Shown here: in pieces, positions 13,093 through 28,544 of the stretch | How the letters are laid out: each line of letters opens with the position of its first letter | Position numbering within the stretch: position 1 is the first letter of the stretch | Assembly: GCA_034769895.1 (NCBI GenBank) | Contig: CM068374.1 | Span: 354,006,302 to 354,070,301, forward strand | Origin: Magicicada septendecula | Lineage: Eukaryota; Arthropoda; Insecta; Hemiptera; Cicadidae | Direction: 5' to 3' | Length of the DNA stretch: 64,000 nt | Notes under the pieces: model-generated | What the model was told of the DNA's origin: nothing | Database searches by the model: none | The model's input: only the letters and a program-made list of their open reading frames with translations | Position numbers and translations under genes: made by a program

Positions 13093-14490
13093 TATGGCAA
13101 ACGATAGCCGCAAATTCAAACAGAACCAAATACTTTTTTGCATACAGCATTGATTTGTAGAGTACACAAGACCTATTGTTTTTGGTGAAGATCGGTGAAG
13201 GGAAAGGGGTAGTTTACCGGCAACATTTGTTTTTATCAAGTGTAATTATTTCGTATGGCAAACGATAACAGCCGCAAATTCAAACAGAATCATCTGGTCT
13301 TTTTCATACCTTTTTGAGTTATACAGAACTCATTGTCTGTTGATTTTGTTGAAGATCATCGGTTAAGGGAAAGGGGTAGTTTACCGGCAACGTTTTATGT
13401 TGTAACATGGGTATTTTCTATGGCAAACGATAACAGCCCCAAATTCAAACAGAATCAAATAATTTTTTGCATACAGCCCTGAATTGTAGTGTTCTCAAGA
13501 CCTATAGTTTTTGGTGAAGATTGGTTAGGGGAAAGGGGTAGTTTACCAGCAACGTTTTATGTTTTAACTAGGGTACTTTCTATGGCAAACGATAACAGCC
13601 GCAAATTCAAACATAATCAAATAATTTTTTGCATGCTACTCTGAATTGTAGAGTTCTGAAGACCTACTGTTTTTGGTGAAGATCTGTTGAGGGGAAGGGG
13701 TAGTTTACCGGCAACGTTTTTTATCAAGGGTAATTTTACTTCTTTCCTTGTGGCAAACGATAGCAGCCGCAAATTCAAACAGAATCAAATAATGTTCTGG
13801 ATACAGCCCTGAATTGTAGAGTTCTCAAGACCTATTGTTTTTGGTGAAGATCGGTTAAGGGAAAGGGGTAGTTTACCTGTAACGTTTTATGTTTTAACAA
13901 GGGTATTTCCTATGGCAAACGATAACAGCCGCAAATTCAAACAGAATCACAAGATTATTTGCATACAGCCCTAAATTGCAGAGTTCTCAAGACCTATTGT
14001 TTTTGGTGAAGATCGGTTAAGGGAAAGGGGTAGTTTACCTGCAGCGTTTTTTTATCAAGGGTATTTTCTATGGCAAACGATAACAGCCGCAAATTCAATC
14101 AGAATCAAATAATTTTTTGCATACAGCCGTGATTTGTAGAGTACTCACGACTTATTGTTTTTGGTGAAGATTGGTTAAGGGGAAGGGGTAGTTTACCGGC
14201 AACGTTTTTTTATCAAGCGTATTTTCTATGACGAACGGGAACTGCCACATATTAAAACAGAATCAAATAATTTTTTGCATACATCACTGAATTGTAGAGG
14301 ACTCAAGTCCTTTTGATTTTGGTGAAGATCGGTTAAGGGGAAGGGGTAGTTTACCTGCAACCTTTTACGTTTTAACAAGAGTAAAGTACTTGAAAATTCA
14401 TTTAAACTTTTTCAAACATTGGTAATTGTAAAAAATAAAATAATTTTGTTGCCAGGCAATAAAATTATAATTTTTTCATTTTAATGTAAA

Positions 14491-15409
14491 TCTGTACATA
14501 GTATAAAGTAAAGTCGGTCCGTTTTCTCTCTGTGTTTGAAATCGCTAATCTCAGGAAGTACTGAACGGATTTTATTCAAGTTTTCGCCAATAGATAGAGT
14601 GTCTATCGAGGAACATTTATGTGTATAATTAATACATATATGTTGTACATTAGCTTAGCTATCACGGTTTATGTCAAGTAAGTGGTATAGTTTACATCTT
14701 ATATATAAAAATGAATGTTTCTTTGTTTGTCCCGTATGCGTTCCTATACCATTCATCCGATTGCGATGAAACTTCGGTGAGTTGTTGTCCGCACGTCCGC
14801 GAAGGTTTCTTCCACATCTCCTCCTAAACCACTGTACCGATTTCAACCAAACTTGGCACAAATATTTTACGCAACGGGAGAACCAACATAGGATAGGTGT
14901 TTTTTCGATGGGGTCCTTTTGGGGGTTCTTTGGGGTCTTCCACATCGCCTCCTAAACCACTGGACCGATTTCAACCAAACTTGGCACAAATATTTTACGC
15001 AAAGGGAGAACCAACATAGGACAAGTGTTTTTTCTATACGATCCTTTGGGGGGTCCTTTGGGGTCTTCCACGTCTCCACCTAAACGATTGGACCGATTTC
15101 AACCAAACTTGGCTCAAATATTTTACGCAACGGGAGAACCAACATAGGACAGGTGTTTTTTTCGATACGATCTTCTGGGGGGTCCTTGCGGTCTTAAAAA
15201 ACTATTAGATCTGGTTACTATGGCAACCCAATAGAATAGATTCTGTTCTAAATGTATTATCGCATTAAATTGAAGACCACGCGAAAGAAGTTGTGGGCAA
15301 CAGCTAATTATTTTTAAGAAGCCTACTTTAATTAAACTTTATTAATTAAACTAACATTTTCATTACGTACAACGTAAAACTCCGTAGCGAAGCACGGGTA
15401 TTCTGCTAG
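14491..15409 (+). mobile_element. Non-autonomous Helitron (919 bp)
   Basis: It starts with TC (TCTGTACATAG) and ends with CTAG, preceded by a hairpin CCGT-AGCGAAGC-ACGG, and is flanked by A on the left and T on the right. These are the canonical rolling-circle Helitron signatures. The equivalent sequence near 10,290 reads straight through the site without the element, confirming both ends to the base. Inside are three direct repeats of about 128 bp beginning near 14,811, 14,939 and 15,067. A second TC-start-like sequence (TCTTATATATAAAAATG) at 14,697 may be an older, nested 5' end. There is no Rep or helicase coding. Confidence 0.88.
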
Positions 15410-16139
<730 letters not shown>

Positions 16140-19100
16140 TTTTTATATATATGTGTACAACGTTATCGGCAACAAAGAAGTAGTTTTTGTTAAAATTCCT
16201 TCCCGGGATATTTGGCCGTAGTCCAATGTTTTCTACAAAACCAGACGTTTCGGCAATGCCATTGACTTCCATCATCAGTGAAAATCGCGTGCGATAACGT
16301 GAGGTGGTATATGTTAGTGACCACAGTACTGTGGTTAATGCTGAAGCAATAAGTAGAAAGACGTAGTTTCTATGGTAATATTTCATTTCGAAAATGATTT
16401 TAAAAATAAATCTTAGAACATGGAAGTCATGTATGGTTCTCCATACCGATATTTTACTTCCATGTTCCTTAAGGAAATGGAAGTATGGTGATGGCAAAAA
16501 AATCGTGTTCGAGATTATTGCAGATTCTGATTGTACTACACTCAAAACATGAAAAAAGTCGTTTTTCGAAAAGTGTCTGTGTGTGTGTCTGTCTGTGTGT
16601 CTGTGTGTCTGTCTGTCTGTCTATAGATTTTTCTTTGGCAAACGATAACAGCCGCAAATTCAAAGAGAATCAAATAATTTTTTGCATACAGCCCTTATTT
16701 GTAGAGTACTCACGACCTATTGTTTTTGGTGAAGATCGGATGAGGGAAAGGGGTAGTTTACCTGCAACGGTTTTTTTTTTATTAAGGGTAATTTTGTTTG
16801 TTTGGGAAACGATAATAGCCGTAAATTCAAACAAAATCAAATAACGTTTCGCATACAGCCCTGAATTGTAGAGTTCTCAAGATGTGTTGATTTTGGTAAA
16901 GATCGGTTAAGGGAAAGGGGTAGTTTACCAGCAACGTTTTATGTTTTAACAACGGTATTTTCTATGGCAAACGATAACAGCCGCAAATTCAAACATAATC
17001 AAATAATGTTTTGCATACTGCCCTGAATTGTAGAGTTCTCAAGACCTGTTGGTTTTGGTGCAGATCGGTTAAAGGAAAGGGGTAGTTTACCCGCAACGTT
17101 TTATGTTTTAAAAGGGTATTTTCTATGGCAAACTATAAGAGCCGCAAATTCAAACAGAATCAAATACGTTTTTGCATGCAGCCCTGTTTTGTTGAGTACT
17201 AAAGACCTATTGTTTTTGGTGAAGATCGGTTAAGGGAAAGGGGTAGTTTACCAGACACGTTTTTTGTTTTATCAAGGGTATTTTATATGGCAAACGATAA
17301 CAGCCGCAAATTCAAACAGAATCATATAATATTTTCCATACAGCCCTGAAATGTAGAGTTCTCATGACCTGTTGGTTTAGGTGAAGATCGGTTAAGGGAA
17401 AGGGGTAGTTTACCTGCAACGGTTTTTTATCAAAGGTAATTTTTTTCTATAGTAAACGATAACAGCCGCAAATTCAAACAGAATCAAATGATGTTTTGCA
17501 TACAGCCCTGTATTGTAGAGTTCTCAATACGTATTGGTGTTGGTGAAGATCGGTTAAGGGAAAGGGGTAGTTTACCTGCAACGGTTTTTTATCAAAGGTA
17601 ATTTTTTTTCTATAGTAAACGATAACAGCCGCAAATTCAAACAGAATCAAATGATGTTTTGCATACAGCCCTGTATTGTAGAGTTCTCAATACGTGTTGG
17701 TGTTGGTGAAGATCGGTTAAGGGAAAGGGGTAGTTTACCAGCAACATTTTATGTTTTAACAAGGGTAATTTTTTATATGACGAACGATAACTGCCGTAAA
17801 TTCAATCAGAATCAACTAGGTTTTTGCATACCTTTTTGAACTAAAGAGAACTCATGTTCAGTTGATTTTGTTGAAGATCGGTTATGGGAATGGGTAGTTT
17901 AACAGCAACGTTTTATGTTTTAAAAAGGGTTAATTTTTTTATGACGAACGATAACTGCCGAAATTTCAATGAGAATCAAATAATTTTTTGCACCCCCTGA
18001 GTTGCAGAGAGCTCAAGGTCTATTGATTTTGGTGAAGATCGGTTAAGGGAAAGGGGTAGTTTACCTGCAACATTTTATGTAGTAACAAGAGAAATGTTTC
18101 CATGACGAACGATAACTGCTGCACATTCACACAGAATCAAATATTTTTTTGCATGCTTCCCTGATTTGTAGAGGACGGAAGGTCTGTTGATTTTGGAGAA
18201 GGTCGGTTAAGGGAAAGGGGTAGTTTACCAGCAACATTTTATGTTTTAACAAGGGTAATTTTACTTCCATATTCCTTAAGGAATGGAAGTATGGTGATGG
18301 CAAAAAAAATCGTGTTCGAGATTATTGCAGATTCTGATTCTACTACACTCAAAACATGAAAAAAAGTCGTTTTCCGAAAAGTGTCTGTGTGTGTGTCTGT
18401 GTGTCTGTCTGTCTGTCTGTCTGTGTGTGTGTCTGTAGATTTTTTTTCTTTGGCAAACGATAACTGCCGCAAATTCAAAGAGAATCAAATAATATTTTGC
18501 ATACAGCCCTGATTTGCAGAGTACTCGCGACCTGTTGTTTTTGGTGAAGATCGGTTGAGGGAAAGGGGTAGTTTACCTGCAACGGTTTTTTTTTTAGCAA
18601 GGGTAATTTTGTTTGTTTGGCAAACGATAACAGCCGCAAATTCAAACAGAATCAAATAATGTTTCGCATACAGCCCTGAATTGTAGAGTTCTCAAGATCT
18701 GTTGATTTTGGTGAAGATCGGTTAAGGGAAAGGGGTAGTTTACCTGTAACGTTTTATGTTTTAACAAGGGTATTTCCTATGGCAAACGATAACAGCCGCA
18801 AATTCAAACAGAATCAAAAGATTATTTGCATACAGCCCTAAATTGTAGAGTTCTCAAGACCTATTGTTTTTGGTGAAGATCGGTTGAGGGAAAGGGGCAG
18901 TTTACCTGCAACATTTTTTTAACAAGGTATTTTCTATGGCAAACGATAACAGCCGCAAATTCAAACAGAATCAAATAATGTTTTGCATACAGCCCTGATT
19001 TGTAGTGTACTCAAGACCTATTGTTGTTGGTGAAGATCGGTTAACGGGAAGGGGTAGTTTACCTGCAACGTTTTTTTATCAAGCGTATTTTCTATGGCAA

Positions 19101-22003
19101 ACGATAACAGCCGCAAATTCAAACAGAATCAAATAATTTTTTGCATACGTCCCTGGATTATAGAGGTCTCAATGACTTTCGATTTTGGTGAAGATCGGTT
19201 AAGGGGAAGGGGTAGTTTACCTGCAACCTTTTACGTTTTAACAAGAGTAAAGTACTTGAAAATTTATTTAAACTTTTTGAAGCAATGGTAATTGTTAAAA
19301 ATAAAATAATTTTGTTGCCAGGCAATAAAATTATAATTTTTTCATTTTTATGTAATATCATATTTTTCATTTAATACAGCAATAAAAAGGCAGGTAAGAC
19401 ACAGCCTGTCTGTTTGGCTGAAAATGATTTTAAATATAAATCTTAGAATATGGAAGTCATGTATGGTTCCCCATACCGATATTTTTTTTCTATAGTAAAC
19501 GATAACAGCTGCAAATTCAAACAGAATCAAATGATGTTTTGCATACAGCCCTGTATTGTAGAGTTCTCAATACCTATTGGTGTTGGTGAAGATCGGATAA
19601 GGGAAAGGGGTAGTTTAACAGCAACATGTTATGTTTTAACCAGGGTAATTTTTTATATGACGAACGATAACTGCCGTAATTTCAAACAGAATCAACTAGG
19701 TTTTTGCATACCTTTTTGAAGTAAAGAGAACTCAAGGTCTGTTGATTTGTTGATGATCGGTTAAGGGAAGGGGTAGTTTATCAGCAACGTTTTATGTTTA
19801 AAAAGGGTAATTTTTTATGACGAACGATAACTGCTGAAAATTCAATGAGAATCAAATAATTTTTTGCACCCCCTGAGTTGCAGAGAGCTCAAGGTCTATT
19901 GATTTTGGTGAAGATCGGTTAAGGGAAAGGGGTAGTTTACCTGCAACATTTTATGTTGTAACAAGAGAAATGTTTTCATGACGAACGATAACTGCCGTAC
20001 ATTCAAACAGAATCAAATATTTTTTTCCATGCTTGCCTGAATTGTAGAGGACGGAAAGTCTGTTGATTTTGGAGAAGATCGGTTAAGAGAAAGGGGTAGT
20101 TTACCTGAAACATTTTATGTCTAACAAGAGTAAAGTACTTAATTTTTATAAATAAAGTATCCTGATAAGAAGCTCATAGTTATCCACTGTAGAAACGTAG
20201 ATGAAATATCTATAAATGAAGAAGTTTGGTGAACGGGGTGGGGGTAATTTTCTATTATTAAAAATTATAGTTGAAGGTGGAGGGGAGAATTTTTTATATG
20301 TGTACTACGTTATCGGCAACAAAGAAGTAGTTTTTTGTTAAACTTGCTTCCCGGGCTCTTTAGCTGTAGTCCAATGTTTTCTGCAAAACCAGACTTTTCG
20401 GCAGTGCCATCGACTGCCATCATCGGTGAAAATCGAGTGAAAAAACGTGAGGTGGTATACGTTAGTGACCACAGTACTGTGGTTAATGCTGAAGCAATAA
20501 GTAGAAATATGTAGTTTCTATGGAAATATTTCATTTCGAATATGATTTTAAATATAAATCTTAGAACATGGAAGTCACGTATGGTTCTCCATACCGATAT
20601 TTTTCTATGGCAAACGATAGCCGCAAATTCAAACAGAACCAAATACTTTTTTGCATACAGCATTGATTTGTAGAGTACACAAGACCTATTGTTTTTGGTG
20701 AAGATCGGTGAAGGGAAAGGGGTAGTTTACCGGCAACATTTGTTTTTATCAAGTGTAATTATTTCGTATGGCAAACGATAACAGCCGCAAATTCAAACAG
20801 AATCATCTGGTCTTTTTCATACCTTTTTGAGTTATACAGAACTCATTGTCTGTTGATTTTGTTGAAGATCATCGGTTAAGGGAAAGGGGTAGTTTACCGG
20901 CAACGTTTTATGTTGTAACATGGGTATTTTCTATGGCAAACGATAACAGCCCCAAATTCAAACAGAATCAAATAATTTTTTGCATACAGCCCTGAATTGT
21001 AGTGTTCTCAAGACCTATAGTTTTTGGTGAAGATTGGTTAGGGGAAAGGGGTAGTTTACCAGCAACGTTTTATGTTTTAACTAGGGTACTTTCTATGGCA
21101 AACGATAACAGCCGCAAATTCAAACATAATCAAATAATTTTTTGCATGCTACTCTGAATTGTAGAGTTCTGAAGACCTACCGTTTTTGGTGAAGATCTGT
21201 TGAGGGGAAGGGGTAGTTTACCGGCAACGTTTTTTATCAAGGGTAATTTTACTTCTTTCCTTGTGGCAAACGATAGCAGCCGCAAATTCAAACAGAATCA
21301 AATAATGTTCTGGATACAGCCCTGAATTGTAGAGTTCTCAAGACCTATTGTTTTTGGTGAAGATCGGTTAAGGGAAAGGGGTAGTTTACCTGTAACGTTT
21401 TATGTTTTAACAAGGGTATTTCCTATGGCAAACGATAACAGCCGCAAATTCAAACAGAATCACAAGATTATTTGCATACAGCCCTAAATTGCAGAGTTCT
21501 CAAGACCTATTGTTTTTGGTGAAGATCGGTTAAGGGAAAGGGGTAGTTTACCTGCAGCGTTTTTTTATCAAGGGTATTTTCTATGGCAAACGATAACAGC
21601 CGCAAATTCAATCAGAATCAAATAATTTTTTGCATACAGCCGTGATTTGTAGAGTACTCACGACTTATTGTTTTTGGTGAAGATTGGTTAAGGGGAAGGG
21701 GTAGTTTACCGGCAACGTTTTTTTATCAAGCGTATTTTCTATGACGAACGGGAACTGCCACATATTAAAACAGAATCAAATAATTTTTTGCATACGTCAC
21801 TGAATTGTAGAGGACTCAAGTCCTTTTGATTTTGGTGAAGATCGGTTAAGGGGAAGGGGTAGTTTACCTGCAACCTTTTACGTTTTAACAAGAGTAAAGT
21901 ACTTGAAAATTCATTTAAACTTTTTCAAACATTGGTAATTGTAAAAAATAAAATAATTTTGTTGCCAGGCAATAAAATTATAATTTTTTCATTTTAATGT
22001 AAA

Positions 22004-22922
22004 TCTGTACATAGTATAAAGTAAAGTCGGTCCGTTTTCTCTCTGTGTTTGAAATCGCTAATCTCAGGAAGTACTGAACGGATTTTATTCAAGTTTTCGC
22101 CAATAGATAGAGTGTCTATCGAGGAACATTTATGTGTATAATTAATACATATATGTTGTACATTAGCTTAGCTATCACGGTTTATGTCAAGTAAGTGGTA
22201 TAGTTTACATCTTATATATAAAAATGAATGTTTCTTTGTTTGTCCCGTATGCGTTCCTATACCATTCATCCGATTGCGATGAAACTTCGGTGAGTTGTTG
22301 TCCGCACGTCCGCGAAGGTTTCTTCCACATCTCCTCCTAAACCACTGTACCGATTTCAACCAAACTTGGCACAAATATTTTACGCAACGGGAGAACCAAC
22401 ATAGGATAGGTGTTTTTTCGATGGGGTCCTTTTGGGGGTTCTTTGGGGTCTTCCACATCGCCTCCTAAACCACTGGACCGATTTCAACCAAACTTGGCAC
22501 AAATATTTTACGCAAAGGGAGAACCAACATAGGACAAGTGTTTTTTCTATACGATCCTTTGGGGGGTCCTTTGGGGTCTTCCACGTCTCCACCTAAACGA
22601 TTGGACCGATTTCAACCAAACTTGGCTCAAATATTTTACGCAACGGGAGAACCAACATAGGACAGGTGTTTTTTTCGATACGATCTTCTGGGGGGTCCTT
22701 GCGGTCTTAAAAAACTATTAGATCTGGTTACTATGGCAACCCAATAGAATAGATTCTGTTCTAAATGTATTATCGCATTAAATTGAAGACCACGCGAACG
22801 AAGTTGTGGGCAACAGCTAATTATTTTTAAGAAGCCTACTTTAATTAAACTTTATTAATTAAACTAACATTTTCATTACGTACAACGTAAAACTCCGTAG
22901 CGAAGCACGGGTATTCTGCTAG
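22004..22922 (+). mobile_element. Non-autonomous Helitron, duplicate copy
   Basis: It is nearly identical to the Helitron at 14,491-15,409 with the same flanks, offset by 7,513 bp. It was copied as part of the higher-order repeat and is not an independent insertion. One difference lies near 22,800. Confidence 0.88.
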
Positions 22923-23031
22923 TCATGTATAAGAGAAAATATATCGTGCGTGGCAGGCAAGCATATCTCAGTTATGTACTGTTTACGTTTCCATTTTATT
23001 ATTATCACTACCGCAATAAAAAGGCAGGGAA

Positions 23032-23156
<125 letters not shown>

Positions 23157-26100
23157 CGCGTTATTTCTGGCCTCATTCATGTTTATTTTCTTACATTTGC
23201 ACGGTTTTTAAGGGGAAAGTGCCGAACCCATACCAACATAACCATTGCAAGCCGAAAAAGTGTCCAGCGTGGATAGCGATTTGCTTCCTGTGGATCGCTG
23301 GGCAGTGTAACTGCACGTGTTTACAGAGGAACGATTCATAGACAGACTTTTCGTCTTTAGGGAATGAACCCTCTGCAAGATGCTGAGGGTCCATGAGTGA
23401 CTTCGGAGCGCTCCTTCTTTTCCGCGTGTTTGTTCTGTGAAACGTACACTGTAGATTCGCAGATTTATTCTAAGCAACGCTCAATAGGAAATGTTGAAAA
23501 TTTTTGTCCACGGTGAACCCTCATACACACTAAACCTGCTCTGATGTTTTAATTACGGACATCATAATATTAAAACTTTGGAAACTTGACCACTACTTAA
23601 TGGAGATCAATCATTAACTTATACAAGCCATTAATTTTATGCATATTTTTTATATATATGTGTACAACGTTATCGGCAACAAAGAAGTAGTTTTTGTTAA
23701 AATTCCTTCCCGGGATATTTGGCCGTAGTCCAATGTTTTCTACAAAACCAGACGTTTCGGCAATGCCATTGACTTCCATCATCAGTGAAAATCGCGTGCG
23801 ATAACGTGAGGTGGTATATGTTAGTGACCACAGTACTGTGGTTAATGCTGAAGCAATAAGTAGAAAGACGTAGTTTCTATGGTAATATTTCATTTCGAAA
23901 ATGATTTTAAAAATAAATCTTAGAACATGGAAGTCATGTATGGTTCTCCATACCGATATTTTACTTCCATGTTCCTTAAGGAAATGGAAGTATGGTGATG
24001 GCAAAAAAATCGTGTTCGAGATTATTGCAGATTCTGATTGTACTACACTCAAAACATGAAAAAAGTCGTTTTTCGAAAAGTGTCTGTGTGTGTGTCTGTC
24101 TGTGTGTCTGTGTGTCTGTCTGTCTGTCTATAGATTTTTCTTTGGCAAACGATAACAGCCGCAAATTCAAAGAGAATCAAATAATTTTTAGCATACAGCC
24201 CTTATTTGTAGAGTACTCACGACCTATTGTTTTTGGTGAAGATCGGATGAGGGAAAGGGGTAGTTTACCTGCAACGGTTTTTTTTTTATTAAGGGTAATT
24301 TTGTTTGTTTGGGAAACGATAATAGCCGTAAATTCAAACAAAATCAAATAACGTTTCGCATACAGCCCTGAATTGTAGAGTTCTCAAGATATGTTGATTT
24401 TGGTAAAGATCGGTTAAGGGAAAGGGGTAGTTTACCAGCAACGTTTTATGTTTTAACAAGGGTATTTTTTTTGGCAAACGATAACAGCCGCAAATTCAAA
24501 CATAATCAAATAATGTTTTGCATACTGCCCTGAATTGTAGAGTTCTCAAGACCTGTTGGTTTTGGTGCAGATCGGTTAAAGGAAAGGGGTAGTTTACCCG
24601 CAACGTTTTATGTTTTAAAAGGGTATTTTCTATGGCAAACTATAAGAGCCGCAAATTCAAACAGAATCAAATACGTTTTTGCATGCAGCCCTGTTTTGTT
24701 GAGTACTAAAGACCTATTGTTTTTGGTGAAGATCGGTTAAGGGAAAGGGGTAGTTTACCAGACACGTTTTTTGTTTTATCAAGGGTATTTTATATGGCAA
24801 ACGATAACAGCCGCAAATTCAAACAGAATCATATAATATTTTCCATACAGCCCTGAAATGTAGAGTTCTCATGACCTGTTGGTTTAGGTGAAGATCGGTT
24901 AAGGGAAAGGGGTAGTTTACCTGCAACGGTTTTTTATCAAAGGTAATTTTTACTTCCATATTCCTTAAGGAATGGAAGTATGGTGATGGCAAAAAAAATC
25001 GTGTTCGAGATTATTGCAGATTCTGATTCTACTACACTCAAAACATGAAAAAAAGTCGTTTTCCGAAAAGTGTCTGTGTGTCTGTCTGTGTGTCTGTCTG
25101 TCTGTGTGTCTGTGTGTCTGTCTGTCTGTGTGTCTGTCTGTCTGTAGATTTTTTTCTATGGCAAACGATAACTGCCGCAAATTCAAACAGAATCAAATAA
25201 TTTTTTGCATACAGCCCGGTTTTGCAGAGTTCTCGCGACCTATTGTTTTTGGTGAAGATCGGTTGAGGGAAAGGGGTAGTTTACCTGCAACGGTTTTTTT
25301 TTAGCAAGGGTAATTTTGTTTGTTTGGCAAACGATAACAGCCGCAAATTCAAACAGAATCAAATAATGTTTCGCATACAGCCCTGAATTGTAGAGTTCTC
25401 AAGACCTATTGTTTTTGGTGAAGATCGGTTAAGGGAAAGGGGTAGTTTACCTGTAACGTTTTATGTTTTAACAAGGGTATTTCCTATGGCAAACGATAAC
25501 AGCCGCAAATTCAAACAGAATGAAAAGATTATTTGCATACAGCCCTAAATTGTAGAGTTCTCAATACCTTTTGTTTTTGGTGAAGATCGGTTAAGGGAAA
25601 GGGGTAGTTTACCTACAACGTTTTTTTAGCAAGGGTATTTTCTATGGCAAACGATAACAGCCGCAAATTCAAACAGAATCAAATAATTTTCTGCATACAG
25701 CCCTGATTTGTAGAGTACTCAAGATCTATTGTTTTTGGTGAAGATCGGTTGAGGGGAAGGGGTAGTTTACCAGCAACGTTTTTTATCATGCGTATTTTCT
25801 ATGGCAAACGACAACTGCCGCAAATTCAAACAGAATCAAATAATTTTTTGCATACAGCCCTGATTTGTAGGGTACTCGCGACCTATTGTTTTTGGTGAAG
25901 ATCGGTTGAGGGGAAGGGGTAGTTTACCTGCAACGCTTTTTTTTATCAAGGGAAATTTTTTTTTTTTTTGGCAAACGATAACAGCCGCAAATTCAAACAG
26001 AATCAAATAATGTTTCGCATACAGCCCTGAATTGTAGATTTCTCAAGACCTATTGTTTTTGGTGAAGATCGGTTGAGGGAAAGGGGTAGTTTACCTGCAA

Positions 26101-28544
26101 CGTTTTTTTAACAAGGGTATTTTCTATGGCAAACGATAACAGCCGCAAATTCAAACAGAATCAAATAATGTTTTGCATACAGTCCTGATTTGTAGAGTAC
26201 TCAAGACCTATTGTTTTTGGTGAAGATCGGTTAAGGGGAAGAGGTAGTTTACCTGCAACGTTTTTTTATCAAGCGTATTTTCTATGGCAAACGATAACAG
26301 CCGCAAATTCAAACAGAATCAAATAATTTTTTGCATACGTCCCTGAATTGTAGAGGTCTCAATGACTTTCGATTTTGGTGAAGATCGGTTAAGGGGAAGG
26401 GGTAGTTTACCTGCAACCTTATACGTTTTAACAAGAGTAAAGTACTTGAAAATTTATTTAAACTTTTTGAAACAATGGTAATTGTTAAAAATAAAATAAT
26501 TTTGTTGCCAGGCAATAAAATTATAATTTTTTCATTTTAATGTAATATAATATTTTTCATTTAATACAGCAATAAAAAGGCAGGTAAGGCACAGCCTGGC
26601 TGTTTGGCTGAAAATGATTTTAAATATAAATCTTAGAATATGGAAGTCATGTATGGTTCTCCATACCGATATTTTTCTATAGTAAACGATAACAGCCGCA
26701 AATTCAAACAGAATCAAATGATGTTTTGCATACAGCCCTGTATTGTAGAGTTCTCAATACGTATTGGTGTTGGTGAAGATCGGTTAAGGGAAAGGGGTAG
26801 TTTACCTGCAACGGTTTTTTATCAAAGGTAATTTTTTTTCTATAGAAAACGATAACAGCCGCAAATTCAAACAGAATCAAATGATGTTTTGCATACAGCC
26901 CTGTATTGTAGAGTTCTCAATACGTGTTGGTGTTGGTGAAGATCGGTTAAGGGAAAGGGGTAGTTTACCAGCAACATTTTATGTTTTAACAAGGGTAATT
27001 TTTTATATGACGAACGATAACTGCCGTAAATTCAATCAGAATCAACTAGGTTTTTGCATACCTTTTTGAACTAAAGAGAACTCATGTTCAGTTGATTTTG
27101 TTGAAGATCGGTTATGGGAAGGGGTAGTTTAACAGCAACGTTTTATGTTTTAAAAAGGGTTAATTTTTTTATGACGAACGATAACTGCCGAAATTTCAAT
27201 GAGAATCAAATAATTTTTTGCACCCCCTGAGTTGCAGAGAGCTCAAGGTCTATTGATTTTGGTGAAGATCGGTTAAGGGAAAGGGGTAGTTTACCTGCAA
27301 CATTTTATGTAGTAACAAGAGAAATGTTTCCATGACGAACGATAACTGCTGCACATTCACACAGAATCAAATATTTTTTTGCATGCTTCCCTGATTTGTA
27401 GAGGACGGAAGGTCTGTTGATTTTGGAGAAGGTCGGTTAAGGGAAAGGGGTAGTTTACCAGCAACATTTTATGTTTTAACAAGGGTAATTTTACTTCCAT
27501 ATTCCTTAAGGAATGGAAGTATGGTGATGGCAAAAAAAATCGTGTTCGAGATTATTGCAGATTCTGATTCTACTACACTCAAAACATGAAAAAAAGTCGT
27601 TTTCCGAAAAGTGTTTGTGTGTGTGTCTGTGTGTCTGTCTGTCTGTCTGTCTGTGTGTGTGTCTGTAGATTTTTTTTCTTTGGCAAACGATAACTGCCGC
27701 AAATTCAAAGAGAATCAAATAATTTTTTGCATACAGTCCTGATTTGTAGAGTACTCAAGACCTATTGTTTTTGGTGAATATTGGTTGAGGGAAAGGGGTA
27801 GTTTACCTGCAACGGTTTTTTTTTATCAAGGGAAATTTTTTTTTTTGGCAAACGATAACAGCCGCAAATTCAAACAGAATCAAATAATGTTTCGCATACA
27901 GCCCTGAATTGTAGAGTTCTCAAGATCTGTTGATTTTGGTGAAGATCGGTTAAGGGAAAGGGGTAGTTTACCTGTAACGTTTTATGTTTAAACAAGGGTA
28001 TTTCCTATGGCAAACGATAACAGCCGCAAATTCAAACAGAATCATAAGATTATTTGCATACAGCCCTATATTGTAGAGTTCTCAAGACCTATTGTTTTTG
28101 GTGAAGATCGGTTAAGGGAAAGGGGTAGTTTACCTACAACGTTTTTTTAACAAGTGTATTTTCTATGGCAAACGATAACAGCCGCAAGTTCAAACAGAAT
28201 CAAATAATTTTCTGCATACAGCCCTGATTTCTAGAGTACTCAAGACCTGTTGTTTTTGGTGAAGATCGGTTGAGGGGCAGGGGTAGTTTACCTGCAACGT
28301 TTTTTTCTATGGCAAACGATAACAGCCGCAAATTCAAACAGAATCAAATAATGTTTTGCATACATCCCTGAATTGTAGAGATCTCAAGGACTTTCGATTT
28401 TGGTGAAGATCGGTTAAGGGAAAGGGGTAGTTTACCAGCAACCTTTTACGTTTTAACAAGAGTAAAGTACTTGAAAATTTATTTTAACTTTTTGAAACAA
28501 TGGTAATTGTTTAAAATAAAATAATTTTGTTGCCAGGTAACAAA

